Below are positions 1-8,927 of a stretch of 64,000 bases of DNA, piece by piece (the first letter of the stretch is position 1; each line of letters starts with the position of its first letter). Location of the stretch: contig NZ_JAGGOK010000002.1 in the NCBI RefSeq assembly GCF_018614615.1, positions 4,751-68,750 of the forward strand, in the 5' to 3' direction. The notes below the pieces were generated by a model that had not been told where the DNA came from, did not search any database, and worked only from the letters and a program-made list of their open reading frames with translations. Both the position numbers and the translations under genes were made by a program. Origin of the DNA: Streptomyces sp. ISL-100 (GTDB taxonomy: Bacteria; Actinomycetota; Actinomycetes; Streptomycetales; Streptomycetaceae).

Positions 1-4
1 AAAG

Positions 5-46
5 TGTCACTGCGGGAAGGGCGGGGTGGGGGAAAAGGCCCGCAGG
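5..46. repeat. Partial copy of a dispersed GC-rich intergenic repeat
   Basis: The segment is a close match to the reverse complement of 26345-26390. Both share a core reading GCGGGAAGG(G)GCGGGGTGGGG followed by GGAAA and GGCCCGC. It lies just beyond the stop codon of the first kinase gene, so it may form part of that gene's 3' end or terminator. The rest of the element would lie outside the window. Confidence 0.55.
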
Positions 47-47
47 G

Positions 48-1505
48 TCAGGGGGGCAGGTGGGTTAGGGCGTGTGCTGCCACGGGGGGTGGCAGCCAGG
101 ATCGGTCGGTCAGTTCGGTGATCAGCCGGGCGTACGGGGCCGCGAAGGCCGCCGTGCGGTCCGGGCGGGGGTGCAGAGTCTCGCGGATGCGGACCATGGC
201 TTCCGCCGTGTCAGCCAGGCCCGGGCCTGCCCCCTCCCCCGCTCCGTGCGCCGCCAGGATCGCCATGCCCAGTGCTGGTTCCGTCTGTTCGGGGATTCGG
301 GCCGGGCGGCCCAGGATGTCGGCGCGGAGTTGGTTCCAGTACGGGCTGCGGGCCGCGCCGCCCGTGAAGGTCAGAGGGCCCTCGACCGGCGCGCCCAGGT
401 AGTTCAGGTAGTCCAGGCACAGGCGTTCCGCGTAGCCGATCCCCTGGAGCATCGCCGCCCACCGGTCACCCTCCGACGTACCGCCGTTGAGGACGAAGGC
501 AGTGGCGTCGGGGGCCCGGAACGGGAAGCGCTCGCCGCGTGAGGTCAGGGGGTAGGCGAGAGCGACCGACGGCTCGTGGTGGGCGGCCAGGCGGTCCAGG
601 CGGGCCGGGTCCGCGCCCGGGAAGGCCGTGGTCAGTGCGCCCGCGCCGACGCTGGACGCGCCGCCGGGGAGCCAGTTGCCGTCCGGGGAGCGGTGGTTGT
701 AGACGATGCCTGTGCTGTCGCGGACGGGGACGGTCGAGACGCCCTTGAGGACCAGCGTGGTGCCGAGTACGGAGTTCCAGGAGCCGGGGCGTAAGGCGCC
801 CGAGGCGATCTGCGCGGCGCAGCCGTCCGTCATGCCGGCGATGACCAGGGTCCCGGCGGGGATGCCGGTCTCGGTCGATGCCGCTTCGGTGACCTTGCCC
901 AGGCAGGTTCCGGGGCGTACGACTTCTGGGAAGAGGTCGACGGACAGGCCGAGTTGGGCCAGAGCCTCCTCCGGCCAGGTGTCGCGTTCCAGGTCGTAGC
1001 CGGTCTTCAGGGCATGGCTGGAGTCGGTGGCGACCGGCCCGCCGGTCAGCCGGGCGGTCACCGTGTCGGCCTGGTGGGACAGCCGGACGGTCGTTCCGTT
1101 ACGCCGCCGGGCCAGCCAGAGCGCCTTCGGCAGGCCCCAGCTCGGCGGCACTCCCGCCTCGTCCGCCTCGGGTGCGGCGCGTCCGTCGTCGTACATCAGG
1201 CCGGGGGTGAGCGGGCTGCCGTACGCGTGGGTGAGCAGGACCGTGCCCGAGGTCGAGCACACCGCCAGCGCGCGGAGTCTGCGCGCCTGTACGCCCGTGA
1301 GCGCGGCCCGGGTCGCGGCGCAGACGGCGGACCACCAGTCGGCGGGGTCCTGTTCGTGGCGCACGCCGGTGCGCCGGCCGGTCAGTGGGGCCGAGCCGCT
1401 GCCCAGCAGGTGTCCGCGGGTGGTCGCTACCACCGCCCGGACGCTCTGCGTACCGAGGTCGATGCCGAGCCAAGCTGTGTCGTCGTGGGACTCGTCGGAC
1501 CGCAC
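48..1505 (-). CDS. FGGY-family carbohydrate kinase (xylulokinase-like)
   Basis: A 485-residue cytoplasmic sugar or polyol kinase that would phosphorylate the substrate taken up by the divergent ABC transporter. The N-terminal phosphate-binding segment reads GIDLGTQSVRAVV (about residues 14-26). A second ATP-site segment, GMTDGCAAQIASGA, lies near 225. The C-terminal FGGY region has FTGGAARSPYWNQLRADILG near 380. Length and domain order fit FGGY kinases such as xylulokinase. The GTG start at 1505 is chosen because GGAGG lies 5 bases upstream. It is transcribed away from the binding-protein gene and shares a 142-bp promoter region with it. The exact substrate cannot be read from sequence; ketopentoses or polyols are typical for the family. 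Confidence 0.88.
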   Translation of the reverse strand: MRSDESHDDTAWLGIDLGTQSVRAVVATTRGHLLGSGSAPLTGRRTGVRHEQDPADWWSAVCAATRAALTGVQARRLRALAVCSTSGTVLLTHAYGSPLTPGLMYDDGRAAPEADEAGVPPSWGLPKALWLARRRNGTTVRLSHQADTVTARLTGGPVATDSSHALKTGYDLERDTWPEEALAQLGLSVDLFPEVVRPGTCLGKVTEAASTETGIPAGTLVIAGMTDGCAAQIASGALRPGSWNSVLGTTLVLKGVSTVPVRDSTGIVYNHRSPDGNWLPGGASSVGAGALTTAFPGADPARLDRLAAHHEPSVALAYPLTSRGERFPFRAPDATAFVLNGGTSEGDRWAAMLQGIGYAERLCLDYLNYLGAPVEGPLTFTGGAARSPYWNQLRADILGRPARIPEQTEPALGMAILAAHGAGEGAGPGLADTAEAMVRIRETLHPRPDRTAAFAAPYARLITELTDRSWLPPPVAAHALTHLPP

Positions 1506-1562
1506 ACGATCCTCCCGCGCATATCGGCGCCGTCTGTGAAGTTCTCACTGTGCACCGAGATT

Positions 1563-1599
1563 TTCCGTTGCGCGAGGGATTGACGCCCAACTTCCGCTG
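1563..1599. promoter_or_regulatory. Possible operator repeats in the divergent sugar promoter
   Basis: The 142-bp region between the divergent kinase and binding-protein genes contains two similar octamers, TTCCGTTG (1563-1570) and TTCCGCTG (1592-1599), 29 bp apart. DeoR-family proteins often bind direct repeats, and a DeoR gene sits in this operon. The link is only an inference from position. Confidence 0.25.
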
Positions 1600-1647
1600 T
1601 TCCAAGCTCTGTTAACCAGTCGACTGCACGTGTTAGCGGAGGTCGGG

Positions 1648-3072
1648 ATGGACATGCGCGTACATGACCGGCGGCGGTTCCTCGCCCTCACGGCGGCTGC
1701 TTCCGCCACCCCGCTGCTGAGCGCCTGCGGCGCCGGCTTCGGCGGCGACGAGAACACGAAGGGCGGCGGTTCTGCCGCCGACGACGTCACCGGCTCCTTC
1801 GACTGGAAGAAGGCGAAGGGGAAAACCGTCAAGGCGCTGCTCAACAAGCACCCGTACACGGATGCGCTGATCGCCGATCTCAAGTCCTTCACCGAGAAGA
1901 CCGGCATCAAAGTCGAGTACGACGTCTTTCCCGAGGACAACTACTTCGACAAGCTCACTGTCGATCTGTCCAGCGGGCGTGCGTCTTACGACATCTTCAT
2001 GCTCGGTGCCTACATGGTCTGGCAGTACGGGCCGCCCGGATGGCTGGAGGACCTGGGGCCATGGATGAGCAACTCCTCGGCGACCGGTGGGGAGTGGGAC
2101 CAAGGGGACTTCTTCCCCAATCTGCTTCAGGCCGACCAGTGGTCGCTCAAAGCCGGTGCGCCGCTCGGGCAGGGCGGGCAGTACGCGCTGCCTTGGGGGT
2201 GGGAAACGAACGTCGTGGCGTACAACACCGAGGTCTTCAAGAAGCTCGGGCTCAAGCCCGCCGAGACCTTCGACGAGCTGCGCGAGATATCCGGCGCCAT
2301 CAAGCGCAAGGCGCCGGGTGCGGGCTTCGACGGGATGTACGGCGTCGCGGTGCGCGGGTCGCGGAGCTGGGCGACGATCCATCCCGGCTTCATGACCATG
2401 TACTCGCGGTACGGGCTCAAGGACTTCACGGTTGACGGCGGGCAGGTCAAGCCCGCCATGAATACGCCCGAAGCCGTCGCCTTCACCCAGGACTGGGCCG
2501 AGATGGTGAGGAAGGGCGGGCCGCCGTCCTGGACCTCGTACACCTGGTACCAGTGCTCCAGCGACCTCGGCGCGAAGAAGGCCGGGATGCTCTTCGACGC
2601 CGATACGGCGGCGTACTTCCAGGCGGTGAAGGGCGCGTCGCCCGCCTCCGGGAAGATCGCCTTCCATCCGGGGCCGAAGGGGCCGGACGGCTCGCTCGCC
2701 ACGAACATGTGGATCTGGTCGCTCGGCATGAACGCCAAGAGCAAGAACAAGCACGCGGCGTGGCTGTTCCTGCAGTGGGCGACCGGCAAGGAGCATCTGC
2801 GCAAGGCGGCGATCGAGGGCAACCACATCGACCCGGTGCGCAAGTCCGTCAGTCAGGACGCGGCGTACAAGGACAAGATGAAGGGGCTTGAAGGCTTCAT
2901 CGAGACCTTCGAGACGGTCGTCGACCAGACGAAGATCCAGTTCACGCCGCAGGAGCAGTTCTTCGACGCGACGACGAGCTGGGCGGCCTCACTCCAGGAG
3001 ATCTACGGCGGCAAGAACGCCAAGTCGGTGCTGAACGGGCTGGCGAGCGACCTGGCTTCGAAGGTCGGGTGA
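1648..3072 (+). CDS. Sugar ABC transporter substrate-binding lipoprotein
   Basis: About 474 residues, the extracytoplasmic solute receptor of the ABC importer encoded by the next genes. The N-terminus has a twin-arginine-like RRRFLAL (from residue 8), a short hydrophobic stretch and a lipobox LSAC with Cys27. It is therefore probably exported and anchored as a lipoprotein, possibly by the Tat route. The mature part has the family-1 (MalE-like) solute-binding layout, with aromatic residues in the ligand region (for example WGWETNVVAYNTEVFKKLGL). The ATG at 1648 follows GGAGGT at 1638-1643; an ATG six bases later is also possible. It is the first gene of a tight operon running to 10373. Confidence 0.92.
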   Translation: MDMRVHDRRRFLALTAAASATPLLSACGAGFGGDENTKGGGSAADDVTGSFDWKKAKGKTVKALLNKHPYTDALIADLKSFTEKTGIKVEYDVFPEDNYFDKLTVDLSSGRASYDIFMLGAYMVWQYGPPGWLEDLGPWMSNSSATGGEWDQGDFFPNLLQADQWSLKAGAPLGQGGQYALPWGWETNVVAYNTEVFKKLGLKPAETFDELREISGAIKRKAPGAGFDGMYGVAVRGSRSWATIHPGFMTMYSRYGLKDFTVDGGQVKPAMNTPEAVAFTQDWAEMVRKGGPPSWTSYTWYQCSSDLGAKKAGMLFDADTAAYFQAVKGASPASGKIAFHPGPKGPDGSLATNMWIWSLGMNAKSKNKHAAWLFLQWATGKEHLRKAAIEGNHIDPVRKSVSQDAAYKDKMKGLEGFIETFETVVDQTKIQFTPQEQFFDATTSWAASLQEIYGGKNAKSVLNGLASDLASKVG

Positions 3073-3079
3073 CGGCTCG

Positions 3080-4039
3080 ATGTCGTCGTCCCTCACCGAG
3101 ACCGACCACGGGGCGGCCTCACGCGAGGGAGGTGGGCCGTCGGCGCGCGTGGTACCGCGCTGGCGGCGTGGGCTGCGGCCGTATCTGCTGATCGTGCCCG
3201 CTCTGCTGCTCACCGGCGGGATCCTCTACCCCTTCGGGCTCGGGCTGTACTACACGCTCTTCGACTTCGCGGCGAGCAAGCCGCAGCCGGACATGGTCGG
3301 GCTGGAGAACTACCGGCGGATTTTCAGCGAGTCGTCGTTCTGGGATTCGGCGTGGGTGACGGTGCTGTACGCGGTGGGGGCGGCGGCCGTCGAGACGGTC
3401 CTGGGGGTGGGAGTGGCGCTGCTGCTGCACCGCGCTACGGCCGTCGGGCGCGTACTGGAGAAGATCCTCATCCTGCCGCTGATGATCGCGCCCGTGATCG
3501 CCGCGATCATGTGGAAGCTGATGCTGCAGCCGAGCGTCGGGGTCATCAACTATCTGCTGAAACCTTTCGGGATGGGGGGTGTTCAGTGGACGGACACCCC
3601 TACCGGCGCGCTGCTTTCGTCGATTGCCGTGGACGTGTGGGTCTACACGCCGTTCGTGGCGATCCTGGCGCTGGCGGGGCTGCGGTCGCTGCCCGCGTCG
3701 CCGTTCGAGGCGGCGGCGGTGGACGGGGCCGGCTGGTGGTTCACGTTCCGGAAGCTGACGCTGCCGATGCTGTGGCCGTACGTCCTGGTGGCGGTGATCT
3801 TCCGGTTCATGGACTCGCTGAAGGTCTTCGACATCATCTACGCCCTGACGGAGGGCGGGCCAGGTGACTCGACCGTGGTGCTCCAGATCCGGGCGTACCT
3901 GGAGGCGATCCGCTTCCAGCGGTACTCGTTCGGGATCAGCTACATGATCGTGCTGTGGGCGGTGGTGTACCTGGTGACGATGGTGCTGGTGCGCTATCTC
4001 GGCAAGATCCAGAACCGGGCGGCGGAGGTGCCCAAGTGA
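3080..4039 (+). CDS. Sugar ABC transporter permease (MalF/UgpA-like)
   Basis: A 319-residue inner-membrane permease with six predicted hydrophobic helices. The cytoplasmic EAA loop reads EAAAVDGAGWWFTFRKLTLP (about 213-232) and couples to the ATPases. The hydrophilic N-terminal tail of about 30 residues precedes the first membrane segment. It starts 7 bp after the binding-protein gene and overlaps the second permease gene by 4 bp (GTGA), so translation is probably coupled. Confidence 0.93.
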   Translation: MSSSLTETDHGAASREGGGPSARVVPRWRRGLRPYLLIVPALLLTGGILYPFGLGLYYTLFDFAASKPQPDMVGLENYRRIFSESSFWDSAWVTVLYAVGAAAVETVLGVGVALLLHRATAVGRVLEKILILPLMIAPVIAAIMWKLMLQPSVGVINYLLKPFGMGGVQWTDTPTGALLSSIAVDVWVYTPFVAILALAGLRSLPASPFEAAAVDGAGWWFTFRKLTLPMLWPYVLVAVIFRFMDSLKVFDIIYALTEGGPGDSTVVLQIRAYLEAIRFQRYSFGISYMIVLWAVVYLVTMVLVRYLGKIQNRAAEVPK

Positions 4040-4866
4040 AGCGCAAGCTGCTTGCTGTCGCCGCCGACGGAGCGCTGATTCTGTACTTCGTCTTCGCGCT
4101 CTTTCCCATCGCCTGGATGATCATTCTGTCGCTGAAGCCGGCGAACGAGCTGTTCAGTACGTACTTCTCGTTCACGCCCACCTTCGACTCGTACAAGACG
4201 GTGCTCGGGGCCGGGAACGACGAGGGCGTGCCGTTCCTGCGGTTCTTCGTCAACAGTCTCGTGGTGTCGCTGGGGGCTGTGGGGCTGTCGCTGGTGATCG
4301 GGCTGCCTGCCGCCTACGCGGCGGCCCGGTGGCGGTTCCGGGGCTCGGAGAACCTGATGTTCACGCTGCTCTCCTTCCGGTTCGCGCCCGAACTCACGGT
4401 GATCATCCCGCTGTTCGTGCTCTACCAGCAGCTCGGGCTCTTCGACACGTACGTCGGCATGATCTGGGTGCTCCAGCTCGTCACGCTGCCGCTGATCGTC
4501 TGGATCATGCGCTCGTACTTCTCCGACCTCTCGCCGGAGCTGGAACAGGCCGCGCTGCTCGACGGCTACACGAGGAAACAGGCCTTCTTCAAGGTCGCGC
4601 TGCCGCTGGTCAAGCCGGGCATCGCCGCCGTCTCGCTGCTCGCCTTCATCTTCGCCTGGAACAACTTCGTCTTCCCGCTGATCCTGACGTCGTCCGAAGC
4701 CCAGACGGTGACGGTCGGCGCGCTGTCCTTCCTCGGCGGCGACCGCCCCAAGTACAACCTGACGGCTGCGGCGGCGCTGGTCTCGGTGATCCCGCCGCTG
4801 CTGCTGGCGCTCACCATCCAGAGGTATCTGGTGCGCGGACTCTCCTTCGGGGCGGTGAAGTCCTGA
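4036..4866 (+). CDS. Sugar ABC transporter permease (MalG/UgpE-like)
   Basis: A 276-residue permease, the partner of the upstream one. The GTG start at 4036 overlaps the preceding stop (GTGA) and follows GGAGGTG at 4024-4030. Six hydrophobic segments are visible, and the EAA loop reads EQAALLDGYTRKQAFFKVAL. The N-terminus begins VKRKLLAVAADGAL and enters the first membrane helix directly. Its stop codon overlaps the ATG of the following ATPase gene (TGATG). A reading frame upstream of 4036 is open, but it would overlap the previous gene and lacks protein-like content. Confidence 0.93.
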   Translation: MKRKLLAVAADGALILYFVFALFPIAWMIILSLKPANELFSTYFSFTPTFDSYKTVLGAGNDEGVPFLRFFVNSLVVSLGAVGLSLVIGLPAAYAAARWRFRGSENLMFTLLSFRFAPELTVIIPLFVLYQQLGLFDTYVGMIWVLQLVTLPLIVWIMRSYFSDLSPELEQAALLDGYTRKQAFFKVALPLVKPGIAAVSLLAFIFAWNNFVFPLILTSSEAQTVTVGALSFLGGDRPKYNLTAAAALVSVIPPLLLALTIQRYLVRGLSFGAVKS

Positions 4867-6005
4867 TGCCGTCTGCTCCGACCGCTGCCATCTCGCTGCG
4901 CGGGATTCATAAGTCGTACGGCAAGAACAAGGCCCTCGACGGACTCGATCTCGACGTCGGGGAGGGGGAGTTCTTCTGCCTGCTCGGCCCGTCCGGCGCC
5001 GGGAAGACCACGACGCTGAAGACGGTCGCCGGGCTGGAGGAGCCCCAGTCGGGGACGGTCTCGCTCGACGGCGCCGACATGACGGGCGTCGAGCCGTACG
5101 ACCGGGGCGTCGCGATGTGCTTCGAGTCGTACGCCCTCTACCCGCACCGCAGCGCGTACGACAATCTCGCGTCCCCACTCCGCTCCCCCCGCTACAAGCT
5201 GCCCGCCACCCAGGCGCGCGAGCGCATCGGCGCCATCGCCGACCTCCTCGGCATCGGGGCGCTCCTGGACCGCCCAGTGGGCCGGCTGTCCAACGGGCAG
5301 CGCCAGCGCGTCGCGCTCGGCCGCGTCCTGGTGCGCCCCGCCCGCGCGTTCCTGCTCGACGAGCCGCTGTCCCACCTCGACGCCAAGCTCCGCCAGGCGA
5401 TGCGCGCCGAGCTGAAGGCGATCGGCGCGGTCCAGCGCACCACGACCCTGTACGTCACGCACGACTCGGTGGAGGCGCTGGCGCTCGGCGACCGTATCGG
5501 CGTGATCCGAGAGGGCAGGATCGTCCAGACAGGCACCCGCGAGGAGATCTGGCACCAGCCGTCCGACACCTTCGTCGCCCGCTCCTTCGGCAGGCCCCGC
5601 ATCAATCTGCTGCCGGGGACCGTCACCGGCCACGGCACCTTCCTGTCCGCCGACCGCTTCTTCGAGATTCCGCTGACTTCGGTGACTTCAGACGCGGTAC
5701 GGTCCGCCGTACCCGGCACCGCCGTGCAGATCGGGGTCAGGCCGCGCGACCTGTCGCTGGGCTCCTCCGCCCTCGGACCCGGCAGCATCGAGCTCACGGG
5801 CACCGTCTACATCACCGAAGTCCTGGGGCGCGCCACCGAGGTCACCGTACGGCTCGGCGGGCAGCACCTCTCGCTGGTCGTGCCGCGCGCGGACGCCGCC
5901 GGGCTGCGGCCCGACGCGCCGGTGAGGCTGAGCGTACGGCCGGAGAGCCTGCTGCTGTTCGAGGCCGACGGGCCGGACCTGCCGGGACGGAGGATCGGCG
6001 CATGA
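4866..6005 (+). CDS. Sugar ABC transporter ATP-binding protein 1 (variant Q-loop)
   Basis: A 379-residue MalK/UgpC-type ATPase with a C-terminal TOBE region. Walker A is GPSGAGKTT (about residues 38-46). The signature is LSNGQRQRVALGR and Walker B is LLDEPLSHLD. The switch histidine is in YVTHDSVEA. The Q-loop position, normally VFQSYALYP, reads CFESYALYP, so the conserved glutamine is a glutamate. The signature also departs from LSGGQ. The gene overlaps its neighbours by 1 and 4 bp. A second, different ATPase is encoded two genes downstream, which suggests that a heterodimer of nucleotide-binding subunits drives the importer. Confidence 0.92.
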   Translation: MPSAPTAAISLRGIHKSYGKNKALDGLDLDVGEGEFFCLLGPSGAGKTTTLKTVAGLEEPQSGTVSLDGADMTGVEPYDRGVAMCFESYALYPHRSAYDNLASPLRSPRYKLPATQARERIGAIADLLGIGALLDRPVGRLSNGQRQRVALGRVLVRPARAFLLDEPLSHLDAKLRQAMRAELKAIGAVQRTTTLYVTHDSVEALALGDRIGVIREGRIVQTGTREEIWHQPSDTFVARSFGRPRINLLPGTVTGHGTFLSADRFFEIPLTSVTSDAVRSAVPGTAVQIGVRPRDLSLGSSALGPGSIELTGTVYITEVLGRATEVTVRLGGQHLSLVVPRADAAGLRPDAPVRLSVRPESLLLFEADGPDLPGRRIGA

Positions 6006-6820
6006 GCGGCGGCGACCAGCGGGAGCGCGGCCCCGCACCCCGCCAGGCGGCCATCGCCGAGCGGGTACTCGCGGCGGGCTCGGCCACCGCCGCCGAGCTG
6101 GCCGAGCGCTTCGACGTCAGCCTGATGACCATCCACCGGGACCTCGACGAACTGGAACGCCAGGGGCTGGTGCGGAAGTTCAGGGGCGGGGTCACCGCCC
6201 AGCCCTCCGGCGTCTTCGAGTCGAACGTCGCGTACCGGCTGAAGACGATGCGCGCGGAGAAGGCCGCCGTCGCCGAGCACGCGCTGAAGCTTATCGAGCC
6301 CGGCATGGCGGTGATGCTCGACGACTCGACCTCCACCCTGGAGATAGCGCGCCGGCTCGGTTCGAGCTCCATCACTCCGCTGACCGTGGTCACCAACTTC
6401 CTCGAAGCGCTGACTCTGCTGTCGAGCGAGCGCGGCATCCACCTGATGGCGCTCGGCGGCGACTACGATCCCCTCCACTCGTCCTTCCTGGGCGTCTCCT
6501 GCATGGAAGCCGTCCAGCTCCTCCAGGTCGACATCTGCTTCACGTCGACGTCCGCCGTCTCCGGCGGTTTCGCCTACCACCAGGAGCAGCACATCGTCTC
6601 CGTCAAGCGGGCCATGCTCGACTCCGCCGCGAAGAACGTGCTGCTGCTCGACCACTCCAAGCTCGGTCGCGTCGCCCTCCACCGGCTCGCCCCGCTCTCC
6701 CGTTTCGACCTGGTGCTGGTCGACGACGGGGCGTCGGCGGAGCTGCTGCGCGACCTCGACGAGCACAAGGTCCCGTACGAGGTGTGTCCGACGGCGAGGG
6801 GAGTCGATGGCGATGACTGA
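6002..6820 (+). CDS. DeoR-family transcriptional regulator
   Basis: 272 residues. The N-terminal helix-turn-helix spans about residues 20-60, including AELAERFDVSLMTIHRDLDE and the wing RKFRGGV. A C-terminal DeoRC sugar-phosphate sensor domain follows. Members of this family usually repress sugar operons and are released by a phosphorylated intermediate. Here the natural effector would be a product of one of the two kinases of the locus. The ATG overlaps the ATPase stop by 4 bp, and the gene end overlaps the next ATPase start, so the regulator is embedded in the operon it probably controls. Confidence 0.9.
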   Translation: MSGGDQRERGPAPRQAAIAERVLAAGSATAAELAERFDVSLMTIHRDLDELERQGLVRKFRGGVTAQPSGVFESNVAYRLKTMRAEKAAVAEHALKLIEPGMAVMLDDSTSTLEIARRLGSSSITPLTVVTNFLEALTLLSSERGIHLMALGGDYDPLHSSFLGVSCMEAVQLLQVDICFTSTSAVSGGFAYHQEQHIVSVKRAMLDSAAKNVLLLDHSKLGRVALHRLAPLSRFDLVLVDDGASAELLRDLDEHKVPYEVCPTARGVDGDD

Positions 6821-7904
6821 GCTGGCGCTGCGCGAGCTGCGCAAGACCTACGCGTCGCGGGGCCGCCCCCCGGTGGAGGCCGTACGCGGCATCGACCTGG
6901 AGCTGCGCTCCGGTGAGCTGCTGGGCCTGCTCGGCCCCTCCGGCTGCGGCAAATCCACCACCCTGCGGATGATCGCCGGCCTGGAGGCGGTGACCGGCGG
7001 CGACATTCTCGTCGGCGGCGACTCGGTGGTGAAGGTTCCAGCCCAGCAGCGCAATATCGGCGTCGCCTTCGAGAACTACGCGCTCTATCCGCCGCTCACC
7101 GTCGCCGACAACCTCGGGTTCGGGCTGGCGGCGCGGGGCAGGCCGCGCAGGGAAGTGGCGTCGCGCGTACGGGACATGGCCGAGCGGATCGGCCTGAGGG
7201 AGCTGCTCGACGCGCGGCCGGGCGGGCTCTCCAGCGGCCAGAAGCAGCGGGTGGCGCTGGCGCGGGCGCTGATCCGCGAGCCGGACGTACTGCTGCTCGA
7301 CGAGCCGCTCTCACACCTGGACGCGGCGCAACGCGACACGACCCGGCGCGAACTGAAACGTATCCAGCAGGACTTGGGGCACACCACCATCCTGGTCACG
7401 CACGACCAGGAGGAGGCGCTGTCGCTCGCCGACCGTATCGCCGTGATGAAGGACGGCGTCATCCAGCAGCTCGGCACGCCGTACGAGATCTACGACAGCC
7501 CGGCGAATCTCTTCGTGGCCGACTTCGTCGGGGAGCCCGCGATCAACCTCCTGCCGGGAGTGGCCGAAGCCGACGGCCGGGTGCGGCTCTCGGACAGCGT
7601 GCGGCTGGCTGTTCCGGTGCGGCTGGGGGTGGGGGTGGGGCGGGAGGTGGTGCTGGGGATCAGGCCGGAGGATCTGGGGCTGGCGTCGGGCGAGGGCGAC
7701 CACGGGTTACGGGCGCGTGTGAGCGCACACGAGCCGCTCCTGGAGGCCGGCATCGCCACGCTCGCACTCGACGGAGTGGCCAAGCCCCTCGTCGTACAAA
7801 CCGGTCCCGAGGTGCGCCTCAGCCGGGACGAAACCGTGCGGGTGACCGCGGACCCGCAGCTCACTCATGTATTCGATGCCGAGACAGGGGAGGCTCTGCG
7901 ATGA
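6807..7904 (+). CDS. Sugar ABC transporter ATP-binding protein 2 (variant Q-loop)
   Basis: 365 residues, a second MalK-type ATPase with a C-terminal TOBE domain. Walker A is GPSGCGKST, the signature LSSGQKQRVALARAL, Walker B LLLDEPLSHLD and the switch region LVTHDQEEA. As in the first ATPase, the Q-loop glutamine is replaced: AFENYALYP instead of VFQNYALYP. The ATG at 6807 is preceded by GAGGGGAG; an ATG at 6813 is also possible. The start lies inside the end of the DeoR gene. The two ATPases clearly differ in sequence, so a simple recent duplication is unlikely. Confidence 0.91.
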   Translation: MAMTELALRELRKTYASRGRPPVEAVRGIDLELRSGELLGLLGPSGCGKSTTLRMIAGLEAVTGGDILVGGDSVVKVPAQQRNIGVAFENYALYPPLTVADNLGFGLAARGRPRREVASRVRDMAERIGLRELLDARPGGLSSGQKQRVALARALIREPDVLLLDEPLSHLDAAQRDTTRRELKRIQQDLGHTTILVTHDQEEALSLADRIAVMKDGVIQQLGTPYEIYDSPANLFVADFVGEPAINLLPGVAEADGRVRLSDSVRLAVPVRLGVGVGREVVLGIRPEDLGLASGEGDHGLRARVSAHEPLLEAGIATLALDGVAKPLVVQTGPEVRLSRDETVRVTADPQLTHVFDAETGEALR

Positions 7905-8914
7905 AAATCCTGGCAGCCGGTGACCACTTCGTTCTCAACTCACTGATCGGGGATGCCGTAGAGGCCGCCGTCACCGCATCACCCTTCGAACTGACCGAAC
8001 TGACCCTCCCCTGGCCGCTCGAACCGTTCACGAAAGTCGCCGAGGTCGACGAGGCCAGCGACTGCGAGGACGAGCTGATCGAGGCGCTGCGGGACGTCGA
8101 GGTGTGCGTGACGCAGATGGCGCCGTTCACTGAGCGCGTGCTGGAGGCCTCCCCCGCGCTGCGGCTCGTCGTCGTCTGCCGCGGCGGCCCGGTCAACGTC
8201 AACGTGGAGGCGGCGCGGGCGCGCGGCGTGCAGGTGTGCTTCGCGCCGGGCCGCAATGCGGCGGCCACCGCCGAGTTCACGATTGGGATGATGCTGGCCG
8301 CGATGCGCCGCATCCCGGACGCCCACGACTCGCTGGCGCGGCGGGGCGTATGGGACGGCTCGTACTTCACCTACGACCGGTGCGGTCCGGAGCTGGAGGA
8401 CATGCGCGTCGGGCTGATCGGCTACGGAGCTGTCGGCAGCCGGGTGGCGCGGGTGCTGTGCGCGTTCGGTGCGGAGGTGGAGGTGTACGACCCGTACGTG
8501 CGCGGTGATGTGCACGGCGTACGGGTCGCCTCGCTGGACGCGCTGCTGTCCAGGTCGCGGGTCGTCACCCTGCACGCGCGCCTCACGGACGAGACGCGGG
8601 GTCTGATCGGCGCGCGGGAACTGAGCCTGCTGCCGCGCGCTTCCGTGCTGGTCAATGTGGCGCGGGGGCCGCTCGTCGAGACGGACGCGCTGTGCGACGC
8701 GCTGGAGAGCGGGCAGCTGGCGGCCGCCGCCCTCGACACGTACGAGCAGGAGCCGCTGCCTGCCGGTGCGCGGTTGCGGGGCGTACCCGGGGTCGTGATG
8801 ACGCCGCATCTGGGCGGGGCGAGCCGCCAGGTGGCCGAGAAGGCGGCGCGGATCGCGGCGGCCGAGGTGGCGAGGTACGCCGCTGGAACACCACTGGCGC
8901 ACAGCCTGACCTGA
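7901..8914 (+). CDS. D-isomer-specific 2-hydroxyacid dehydrogenase
   Basis: A 337-residue NAD(P)-dependent oxidoreductase of the phosphoglycerate/D-lactate dehydrogenase superfamily. The Rossmann motif is GLIGYGAVGSRVARVL (about 170-185). The catalytic triad positions are visible: Arg in VNVARGPLVET, Glu in DTYEQEPLP and His in MTPHLGGAS. The gene overlaps the upstream ATPase gene by 4 bp (ATGA) and is followed 13 bp later by a kinase. It presumably oxidises or reduces a hydroxyacid or sugar-acid intermediate of the imported substrate; that substrate is not identifiable. Confidence 0.88.
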   Translation: MKILAAGDHFVLNSLIGDAVEAAVTASPFELTELTLPWPLEPFTKVAEVDEASDCEDELIEALRDVEVCVTQMAPFTERVLEASPALRLVVVCRGGPVNVNVEAARARGVQVCFAPGRNAAATAEFTIGMMLAAMRRIPDAHDSLARRGVWDGSYFTYDRCGPELEDMRVGLIGYGAVGSRVARVLCAFGAEVEVYDPYVRGDVHGVRVASLDALLSRSRVVTLHARLTDETRGLIGARELSLLPRASVLVNVARGPLVETDALCDALESGQLAAAALDTYEQEPLPAGARLRGVPGVVMTPHLGGASRQVAEKAARIAAAEVARYAAGTPLAHSLT

Positions 8915-8927
8915 GGAGTCCTGAGGA

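Noticed and set aside
1633..2826. Long open frame antisense to the sugar-binding protein
   Set aside because: Its Arg/Pro/Val-rich translation is a shadow of the real gene caused by GC-biased codons; it has no start signal or motif.
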